Shown piece after piece: positions 35,677-42,111 of a stretch of 42,111 nucleotides of DNA (the stretch's first letter is position 1; the number at the start of each line of letters is the position of its first letter). The stretch comes from Armatimonadota bacterium. Its GTDB lineage: Bacteria > Armatimonadota > Zipacnadia > Zipacnadales > VGFC01. The notes under the pieces were generated by a model. It had not been told where the DNA came from. It saw only the letters and a list, made by a program, of their open reading frames with translations, and did not search any database. The stretch covers positions 1-42,111 of the forward strand of contig VGFC01000013.1 of NCBI GenBank assembly GCA_016869045.1, read 5' to 3'. The position numbers and the translations under genes were made by a program.

Positions 35677-38562
35677 GTGAAACGGTTCGCCGCGGTCGCA
35701 GTGCTGTCGGCAACGCTTGCCGGGGCGTGCGGGACCGCCTGGGCGGAAGTGGTGGTCACGTGCCCGCGCGCGCCGGCGCCGCCGATCCTGGACGGCAACG
35801 TGACGCTCGATGAGTGGATCCAGGCCGGTCGCCTGAGCCCGTTCGTGCTGCTGCACAACGAGGGCCTGCCTCGCGAGGCGACCGACGTGCGTGTGATGTA
35901 CGACGACGAGGCCCTGTATGTCGCGGCGATCTTGTACGACTCGGATACCGATCACCTGCGGGCCCAGGTGACGGAGACCGACGACGAGGTGTACCGGGAC
36001 GACTGCTTCGAGGTGTTCATCGACGCCATCGGCACGGCGCAGTCGTACGTTCACCTCGTCATCAACTCCATCGGGACGCGCTTCGACGAGGTGGACGGGA
36101 GCCGGGAGGCCGCCGTGGTGTGGAACGCAGGAGTCGCGGTGAGGCTGACCGAGTGGTCGGTCGAGTTGTCGATTCCGTTCACCAGTGGGCGCCCGCCGGC
36201 CGAGGGAGCGACCTGGAAGATCGGGGCGGCGCGCTATCAGTCGCGGCTGGAGGAGTACACCAGCTGGAACGGCTTCCTGGACGGCTTCTACGAGCCGGCG
36301 CGCTTCGGCACGATGCGCTTCGGCGGACCGGCGGTGTCCTTCAGCCTCGTGGACGTGGGCGCCATGAAGCTGGGGCACAACGCCGCCGTGCTGTTCGCCG
36401 ACAACGCGACGGCCGAGCCGGTGACCCTGAAGACCAACCTGCGGGTCAGCGGGCGCGATCGCGCCGGGCACTTCTTCGGGACCTCCAGGTTCGTCGCTCT
36501 GCCCGGCGCGCGGACGCCGGTCGAAGCGTCCTACGAGGTCACGCAAGACGGGGAGGGGAGCCTGCTGATCTCGGTCACCGACGCGCAGGGCCAGGCGGTC
36601 TACCGAACCGCGCCCTTCCCTCTGTCCACCCCCCCTGTCTCAACCGAGTTGTTCGCGGTGGAGTCGGCGCTGGCCGAGGCCAGCCGGGAGTGGCTCCGTG
36701 TCCCTGCCTCACCGGCCAGGGACCAGTTGCGCAAGGACCTCGACGCCCTCGCCGGCGAGCGGGAGGAGCTGAACGACCTCGTGCGACAGCGCACGTCCCT
36801 GAGCCTGGCGCAGCTGAAGGAGGTCGAGAGGGCGCTCAGTAGCCTGCGCGGGCGTGTCGAGGAGCTGACGATCAGGCTGCGGGCCGCGGCGCTCGCGGGG
36901 GGGCAGTTGGGCTCGTTCATGGCGGCGCCGGTCGGCTCGCTGACGAAGGTCTTCCCCGACCAGCCGCTTCCGATCGGCGAGGCCGAGGCGCGCCTCGAAG
37001 CGTGCCGCAACGAGTGGGAGTCGTTTCAGATCGCGCTGACCCCGCTTGCCGACCACGTGGTGAAGCTGTCAGCCCGCGCGAGCGATCTGGTCGGGCCCTC
37101 GTCCGCAATCCCCGCCGGGCAACTGGGAATCCGGGTCGTCGGCAACGTTCCGGCGGCCGATCATCTGACGCGCAATGCGCCAAAGCGCCTCTGGCCGGAC
37201 ATCCTCACGCCGGCGCTGGCGGACACGGAGACGATCGAGCTTCGGCCCGGAGAAGTGCGCGCGCTATGGGTGTCGGTTCACGTGCCGCCCGAGACGGCGC
37301 CCGGGGAGTACGCCGGCACGGTGAGTCTCGCCGAGGATGGCGGCCTGGCGATCGACGTCCCCGTGCGCGTGGTTGTACATCATCCGGTGCTGCCCTCGCC
37401 GGGCGACTACCACGTGTCGGTGGGCTTCTGGCAGGCGCCGCGCCGGATCGCCGAGCAGTATGGCCTGGAGGTGTGGAGCCGCGAGCACTGGGACCTCCTG
37501 GGGACCTACTTGGCGGACCTGGCGGCCCACGGGGAGAAGCTCGCGAGCGTCACGCGGGACATGTTCGAGTGGCGGATGGATGAGAGCGGGCAGCCGGTCT
37601 TCCAGTACACGGTCTTCGACCGCTACATCGAACTGTGCCGGGAGGCGGGGATCGACGAGGGGATCGAGTACTACTCCATGTTCGACGGCGGCGGGGATAG
37701 CTCGGTCTCGTGGGCCGACGCTGCAGGGGACATGCACCGCGAGACGGCCAACCCGGGCGACGAGCGCTTCGACTCGCTCTGGAGCGCTTTCCTGACCGAC
37801 TTCGCGAGGCACCTGGAGGAAAAGGGCTGGCTGAGCAATGTCTTCATCTGTCCGACCGACGAGCCGCGCGACAGCGCGAACGTACCGACCCTCCAGCGCT
37901 TCGCGCGTTGCGCCGACCTTGTGCACGCCGCGAACCCGGCTCTGAAGACCACGGTCGCGCTCGACTCGCTCGACTCGGCCCGCACTCTCGCGCCGTGCGT
38001 GGACCGCATGGTCTTCAAGCTGCGGGACGATGTGTACGACCGGGAGGTGGCCGCCGCCAAGCGGGATGAGGGCGGGCGCGTCGAGGCGTACATCTGCTGC
38101 CATCCCGACCGGCCGAACACGTTCATCACTTCCCCGAACATCGACAGCCGCGTGATCGGCTGGCTGCTGTTCCGCGAGCAGCTGAGCGGTCTGCTGCGCT
38201 GGTCGTACGAGCGCTGGCCGCCCGACCCGATGGGCCAACCCGAAGGCGACGGGCGCTACGCCGCCGGGGACCTGTTCATCGTCTACCCGGGCGAGGAGGG
38301 GCCGTACGCCTCGCCCCGCTGGGAGATTCTGCGGGACGGCTTCGAGGATTACGGACTGCTTACCCTCCTGCAAGACGCGATCGGCGCGGCGCGCGCGGGC
38401 GGTCGGGCGGAGCAGGCGGACGCCGCTCAGAAGACGCTCGATGAGGCGATCGCCCGCGTCGTGGGCGCTGGTCCGGGGCTCGCGGAGTTCACGAATGACC
38501 CGCAGGAGTTGGGGCTGGCGCGGGTGAAGGTGCTGACGACGCTGGACTGGCTGGGGGAGTAA
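35677..38562 (+). CDS. Exported DUF4091/GH123-like glycoside hydrolase with CBM9-like domain
   Basis: A 961-residue protein. After the signal peptide (KRFAAVAVLSATLAGACGTAWA) a CBM9-like domain (~28-220: ILDGNVTLDEWIQAG; VRVMYDDEALYVAAI; DDCFEVFIDAIG) binds sugar. A helical, coiled-coil-like stretch follows (~330-400). The catalytic half has the DUF4091 hallmarks FICPTDEPRD near 727 (an Asp-Glu pair as in GH123 hexosaminidases) and GWLLFREQLSGLLRWSYERW...DLFIVYPG...RWEILRDGFEDYGLL. GH123 enzymes release N-acetylgalactosamine; here the substrate is inferred only. The start is GTG at 35677 with GGAGG 6 nt upstream; the frame upstream passes through tandem repeats. Confidence 0.85.
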   Translation: MKRFAAVAVLSATLAGACGTAWAEVVVTCPRAPAPPILDGNVTLDEWIQAGRLSPFVLLHNEGLPREATDVRVMYDDEALYVAAILYDSDTDHLRAQVTETDDEVYRDDCFEVFIDAIGTAQSYVHLVINSIGTRFDEVDGSREAAVVWNAGVAVRLTEWSVELSIPFTSGRPPAEGATWKIGAARYQSRLEEYTSWNGFLDGFYEPARFGTMRFGGPAVSFSLVDVGAMKLGHNAAVLFADNATAEPVTLKTNLRVSGRDRAGHFFGTSRFVALPGARTPVEASYEVTQDGEGSLLISVTDAQGQAVYRTAPFPLSTPPVSTELFAVESALAEASREWLRVPASPARDQLRKDLDALAGEREELNDLVRQRTSLSLAQLKEVERALSSLRGRVEELTIRLRAAALAGGQLGSFMAAPVGSLTKVFPDQPLPIGEAEARLEACRNEWESFQIALTPLADHVVKLSARASDLVGPSSAIPAGQLGIRVVGNVPAADHLTRNAPKRLWPDILTPALADTETIELRPGEVRALWVSVHVPPETAPGEYAGTVSLAEDGGLAIDVPVRVVVHHPVLPSPGDYHVSVGFWQAPRRIAEQYGLEVWSREHWDLLGTYLADLAAHGEKLASVTRDMFEWRMDESGQPVFQYTVFDRYIELCREAGIDEGIEYYSMFDGGGDSSVSWADAAGDMHRETANPGDERFDSLWSAFLTDFARHLEEKGWLSNVFICPTDEPRDSANVPTLQRFARCADLVHAANPALKTTVALDSLDSARTLAPCVDRMVFKLRDDVYDREVAAAKRDEGGRVEAYICCHPDRPNTFITSPNIDSRVIGWLLFREQLSGLLRWSYERWPPDPMGQPEGDGRYAAGDLFIVYPGEEGPYASPRWEILRDGFEDYGLLTLLQDAIGAARAGGRAEQADAAQKTLDEAIARVVGAGPGLAEFTNDPQELGLARVKVLTTLDWLGE

Positions 38563-38617
38563 CGGCAAGAAAGGGGAAGATTCTAAGATTCGAAGAACGG
38601 CGAAGACGGCAACGGCA

Positions 38618-40480
38618 ATGAGGACGGCGGCGGCGATTGGGCTCCTGGGTCTTGCATGGGGCGCGGCGACGCAGCCCGTGCCTCCGGTTGTGGACGACTT
38701 CGAGGCGGGCGTCGGAGGCTGGACCGTGAACGACGGCCTGGCGCCGAAGCTCGGCAAGGCGACGCTTCCGCAGGTCTACTCGATCAGCCCGGGGGCTCCG
38801 GAGACGAAGGGCAAGCGGGCGGCACTCATCGAGTTCGCGGCCGGCGAGAGCACGTGGGCGAGCGTCACGAAGTCGGTGAGCGGCGCGGCGTGGGTGGACC
38901 ACGGGTGCACGGGCCTCGCGCTATGGCTGCGCGGCGACGGGTCGCGGCGCTCGGTGTCGCTCGTGCTGCGCTCCTACCTCAAGTTCGGCGAGACGGTCAC
39001 GGATACGTCCTACGCGAAGGAGATCGCGCTGACCACGCCGGGTTGGACGAAGCTACACACACCCTTCCCGGCCTTCAAGGACAAGCAGGGGCAGCCGATC
39101 GACGAGGCCCACCTGCGCGCGGTGAAGCTACTGCAGTTCGTGAAGACGGGCACCTGGGAGCCGCTGCGGTTCACCGTGGATGACGTCGAGGCCGAGACCG
39201 TCGCCCCGCCCCAGCCGCCCGCCGTCCCCGCCGAGGCCCTCCTGGTGGACTTCAGCGGCCTCGACCGCCTCAGCCGCCTGCGCCAGGGCGTGTGCCTGGG
39301 CAGCGGCTGGGCGGCGGTACTGCACGATGAGGCCTTCGCGGCGAAGGTGAAGGGCGCGCTGGCGGCGTGCGGGCGGCCGATGGTGCGGGTCAAGCTCTCG
39401 GACTTCTTCCTCCCCGGGAACCTGGGGCTGCGCAGCGGGGAACTGCACCAGACGCTCGGCTGGATTCGCTCCGCCGGGGGCGATCCGTTGCTCTGCCTGG
39501 ACGCGCCGCTGACGGCGAAGGGCGTGACCCCCGAGGCGGGGTGGCGGAACTTCGGGGCGTTCTGTGCGGAGATCGCCGCTCGCCGGCGATCTGAGCCGGG
39601 AGCGCGCATCTACGAGATCGGCTGCGAGCCGGTCGAGAGCGGGCAGTTCCGCACGGTCGAGGCGGCCACCGAGGCGTACAACGCCCTCGCCGCGCAGGTT
39701 CTGCTCGTCGATCCGGCGGCGGAGGTCGGCGGCATGGGGTTTGCGTCACCGTGGGACGAGTACCTGCGCTACTTCATCGCGAATGCCCGCACGCTGAAGT
39801 TCGTCTCGTTCCACTTCTATGGCGCGCATACGCCGGTCGCGACCGATGAGGACCTGTTCGAGGCGGCCTGCCGCGCGGAAGCGCGGGACCTGCCCCATCA
39901 GCTTACGCCAAGACAAGTGCGCGAGCTGCTGGACGCTCGGCCGGGCGCGCGCCCGGAACTGTGGATCACGGAATGCGCGCTGAGTTCGGCGCGCGAGTCG
40001 AACGGGGACGCCCGCGATCCGCGCATTCGCAGTCACTTCGCGGCCGCGTGGACGACCGCGCTCTCGCTGGCCGTCGCGGCGGACGTGGACCGCGTGCTGT
40101 GGTTCAAGGCCTACGGGAACGGCTGGGGGCTGCTGAACGATGACGGGACGAGCATGCCGGCCATGCAGGCGCTCTCCCTGCTCTCCCGCGCCCTGCCCGT
40201 CGGTTGCGGCATCGGCTCGCCCACGAACTTCGGCAAGCCGCTCTTCATCCTTGCCAGCGAGACCAAGGACGCGCGCTACGTCATCATCGCCAACGCGGCG
40301 AAGTCCTCCGCCCTCAACCTCCACCTCAGCGGCACACCCCCCGTCCAGCCCACGCGCCTCCGCCGCCTCGATCCCACCGTGACCTCACCGACCTTCATCC
40401 CCCTCGCGCCCGCCTCCATCGAGAAGCTCACCCTCAGCGGGCCGGGTGTCGCGATGCTGGAGGCCCCGACTGCGAGGTGA
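38618..40480 (+). CDS. Exported clan GH-A-like glycosidase with CBM11-like domain
   Basis: A 620-residue protein with signal peptide (MRTAAAIGLLGLAWGAATQP). Residues ~25-195 form a CBM11/CBM30-like jelly roll (VDDFEAGVGGWTVNDG; GLALWLRGDGSRRSVSLVLR; FTVDDVEAE). The TIM barrel spans ~205-540. The expected acid/base motif NEP reads IYEIGCEPVESG near 335, with Glu kept but Asn changed to Cys. The nucleophile region is LWITECALSS near 451. The odd NEP motif makes activity uncertain. It follows the DUF4091 gene by 55 nt on the same strand and probably shares its transcript. Confidence 0.72.
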   Translation: MRTAAAIGLLGLAWGAATQPVPPVVDDFEAGVGGWTVNDGLAPKLGKATLPQVYSISPGAPETKGKRAALIEFAAGESTWASVTKSVSGAAWVDHGCTGLALWLRGDGSRRSVSLVLRSYLKFGETVTDTSYAKEIALTTPGWTKLHTPFPAFKDKQGQPIDEAHLRAVKLLQFVKTGTWEPLRFTVDDVEAETVAPPQPPAVPAEALLVDFSGLDRLSRLRQGVCLGSGWAAVLHDEAFAAKVKGALAACGRPMVRVKLSDFFLPGNLGLRSGELHQTLGWIRSAGGDPLLCLDAPLTAKGVTPEAGWRNFGAFCAEIAARRRSEPGARIYEIGCEPVESGQFRTVEAATEAYNALAAQVLLVDPAAEVGGMGFASPWDEYLRYFIANARTLKFVSFHFYGAHTPVATDEDLFEAACRAEARDLPHQLTPRQVRELLDARPGARPELWITECALSSARESNGDARDPRIRSHFAAAWTTALSLAVAADVDRVLWFKAYGNGWGLLNDDGTSMPAMQALSLLSRALPVGCGIGSPTNFGKPLFILASETKDARYVIIANAAKSSALNLHLSGTPPVQPTRLRRLDPTVTSPTFIPLAPASIEKLTLSGPGVAMLEAPTAR

Positions 40481-40516
40481 CCGGAGGGGACTCTGAGGCC
40501 TCGGCACGCAGGATCA

Positions 40517-41521
40517 TCACGGAAAACGGTCCGTGAGGGCCGCACCAAACACTGTCCACAGGGCATCCAGCAGGGCGGCAGTACGGTCGATCCATTCGCG
40601 CGCAAGAGGAGTGAACGGCACCGAGAAGCAGCGCCCCCGCGGCAGGTCCCCATCCTGGCTGTAGTGAGCCGTGGCGAGTTCCGGGGGTAGGTAGGGCTTG
40701 GCCAGGTACCACTCAGCGGGCGTAAGCCCCTCGTACCGGAAATGGAGTGCGCGGTTGTGGATTACATCGTTCCGCACTCGCCTCAGTTGATCGCACCATT
40801 GGCCCCTCGGGCAGCTGCTCGACAAGATCCGCACCGCCTCGTCGCACGCCGTGCCGAGTGGCGTGCCTCGCGGTGGTCGCAGCCTCCCATGGCGGAGAGC
40901 GGGCCACCGCTGCCTGGGAGCCTTCTGGTCCCCCCACTTGCCGTTTGGCTGCTTCACCTTGTCGCAGACCGTGTGGAAGTAGAGCTTGCTGTCGATCGCC
41001 GCTGCCGCCAGGAACATGATGTTCAGTTGGTGGCCCACCGAGTCAAGAGCCGAGGTGAGCGCGGCGATGATCGTGCGCCCAAACCGACGTACGTCCGGCT
41101 TGGACTTCGCGTTTGCGAGGTGCTCGAAGGTCAGCTCCGCTTCGCAGACGGCCGACAGGGCGTAGTAGGCTGTCCACTTGAGCGCATGGAAGCCAGGCGG
41201 TGCAGTCGTCGGTTGGGCCCGCCACCGGCGCTGGTCCTCCAAGGAACGCAGGCTATCGTGGAGGGGCCAGTAGGCAGGACACAGCCTAAGCGATATGGGC
41301 CTCTCAATGGACAAGCACGCTCGTTCGAGTTCCCGAAGCACAGCTTGGCGCGACGTCGGGCGACGGCCGCGCGGGGCCTGCTCTGCGCCTTCGAGTTGCT
41401 CCAGTCGGCGCGCCAGGTCGCCCAAGGCCGACCTGAGGAGCACCGTGTCGTCTTCCAGGCGCTCGACGCGGGTGCGCAACTCAGCCACTGCCGCGTCGGT
41501 CCTGATGTTCGTGCGGCTCAT
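40517..41521 (-). CDS. Coiled-coil protein with HEPN-like Rx4H motif
   Basis: A 334-residue protein without signal peptide. Residues ~8-47 are a coiled coil (AELRTRVERLEDDTVLLRSAL...LARRLEQLEG). The rest is helical (ALKWTAYYALSAVCEAELTFEHL; RTIIAALTSALDSVGHQLNIMF). Near the end comes RRVRNDVIHNRALHF, where Arg250-x4-His255 fits the catalytic Rx4-6H motif of HEPN ribonucleases (Cthe_2314-like look). HEPN proteins serve as RNase toxins and in defence. No antitoxin partner is adjacent, and no wider homology was recognised. Start ATG at 41521. It faces the glycosidase gene. Confidence 0.5.
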   Translation of the reverse strand: MSRTNIRTDAAVAELRTRVERLEDDTVLLRSALGDLARRLEQLEGAEQAPRGRRPTSRQAVLRELERACLSIERPISLRLCPAYWPLHDSLRSLEDQRRWRAQPTTAPPGFHALKWTAYYALSAVCEAELTFEHLANAKSKPDVRRFGRTIIAALTSALDSVGHQLNIMFLAAAAIDSKLYFHTVCDKVKQPNGKWGDQKAPRQRWPALRHGRLRPPRGTPLGTACDEAVRILSSSCPRGQWCDQLRRVRNDVIHNRALHFRYEGLTPAEWYLAKPYLPPELATAHYSQDGDLPRGRCFSVPFTPLAREWIDRTAALLDALWTVFGAALTDRFP

Positions 41522-41592
41522 TGCCCAGCCTCCTCCCGCCGCCGTATCCTACAGTACCGCAACGCGGACGTCCAGGCCTGCGACGCTCGGCG

Positions 41593-41801
41593 GCAGGGCC
41601 TTTGCATTGTCGATGGGAGCCCGCCGGGATAGCCGACCGGCGGACGCGGTGAAGGCCCGGCACCTGTCGTTGTAGGGGCAGAGCGTGCTCTGCCCACGTC
41701 CAGAACGGCGGGCAGAGCACGCTCTGCCCCTACAACGACCCGACCAGGGCCCGCCTTGCGCGGTGCCTGCGGTGATGTCGCCGACAATGCAATGGCCCTG
41801 C
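41593..41801. repeat. Large inverted repeat with an inner 30-bp perfect hairpin
   Basis: Outer arms 41593-41612 and 41782-41801 differ at one base (GCAGGGCC(T/A)TTGCATTGTCG). Inside, 41666-41695 and 41710-41739 are perfect 30-nt arms starting GTCGTTGTAGGGGCAGAGCG, separated by 14 nt. The GTAGGGGC tail is shared with the ATGAAT units. Confidence 0.85.
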
Positions 41802-41836
41802 GCTCGGCGGGCGGGACCACGGATGGCGGATTGGTC

Positions 41837-41963
41837 GTTCCGTGGGAGCGCGGACGCCCGCGTCCGCTGGCTTGGTTCGTGGTGGCCCCGGGGTGGCTTC
41901 CGCAAACGTCCCCTCGCGGGCGACCCACCCCTGCGGACGAGGGCGTCCGCGCTCCAACGGCAC
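41837..41963. repeat. Inverted repeat with 31-bp arms
   Basis: Arms 41837-41867 and 41933-41963 agree at 28 of 31 positions (GTTCCGTGGGAGCGCGGACG in the left arm). A 65-nt loop separates them. Each arm itself contains a GCGGACG...CGTCCGC palindrome. No gene lies in 41522-42083. Confidence 0.8.
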
Positions 41964-42083
41964 CACCACCCGTCGCCCGCTAGGCCGAAGTTCCCCGATC
42001 TGAGGGGGTGTTTGGCCTGTGATCTGGGGCTTTTGGGCTGATTGGCCTGCGATTTGGTACCCATGTAGAGTATAAGTTTATGC

Positions 42084-42111
42084 TTGACAGGGTTGAGATA
42101 GTATGCTATAT
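42084..42111 (+). promoter_or_regulatory. Strong promoter reading out of the window
   Basis: TTGACA (42084-42089), 17 nt, TATAT at the last bases (the hexamer is cut by the window end), with an AT-rich surround that is unusual here. It would drive a gene beyond 42111. Confidence 0.65.

Noticed and set aside
41549-42064. Small genes in the terminal region
   Set aside because: All frames run through inverted repeats, both strands look alike, and no ribosome site or protein family pattern is seen.

Overview
The window is GC-rich (mid-60s % by eye) bacterial chromosome and looks like an uncultured member of the Armatimonadota. The main clue is the type IV prepilin-like protein at 17978-18598. 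Its N-terminus (FTLIELLVVIAIISILASI, then LFPVFSRARAKGRATACLSN and a YSQDYDE box) and its C-terminal H-x9-DG box are the style typical of that phylum. This is inference from protein style; no rRNA is present.

Layout. (1) 1-3046, minus strand: guaA, hpt and the 5' part of rho form one overlapping operon behind a consensus promoter at 3018-3046 and a ~320 nt leader. (2) 3086-6364, minus: a two-gene restriction-modification system (the nuclease starts inside the methylase gene), then a GT2 glycosyltransferase. (3) 6416-7885: a complete insertion sequence. (4) 7902-9975: a PPC/DUF296 protein and a secreted thioredoxin-like/TPR protein. (5) 10428-17609: a sulfur-assimilation cluster flanked by two Cys-containing Rrf2 regulators. 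In transcription order (minus) it holds Rrf2, cysH (APS/PAPS reductase), tusA-like, thrC-like, a sulfur carrier fused to a NIL domain, a ThiF/MoeB E1-like enzyme, a JAMM protease and a siroheme sulfite reductase with two ferredoxin clusters. A second Rrf2 gene faces it. (6) 17799-18598: the prepilin-like gene with its own promoter and a structured leader. (7) 18660-40480: mostly exported proteins for polysaccharide handling, namely a giant 1852-residue glycosidase-like protein, two clan GH-A-like enzymes, a DUF4091/GH123-like enzyme, a Zn-dehydrogenase, an FG-GAP propeller and several secreted proteins of unknown role. (8) 40517-41521: a coiled-coil protein with a HEPN-like RNDVIH motif, then a non-coding, palindrome-rich end with a strong promoter leaving the window.

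Two things stand out. The first is the sulfur cluster. It contains every part of a protein-thiocarboxylate pathway (carrier, E1, JAMM protease, PLP enzyme, sulfite and APS reductases), as known for CysO/CysM/Mec/MoeZ in mycobacteria and HcyS/HcyF/HcyD in Wolinella. Here, however, the carrier's Gly-Gly is buried in front of a fused NIL domain, and the PLP enzyme is a threonine-synthase homologue. My inference is that the JAMM protease must mature the carrier, and that the product may be homocysteine.

The second is a dense population of palindromic elements. Some 20 hairpins with an ATGAAT core and compensating stem changes occur, together with longer elements, some nested inside others. Five clusters lie inside the open frame of the giant gene without breaking it, one element being read in two different frames. 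This resembles the protein-coding palindromic elements known from Rickettsia, but I do not recognise these families.
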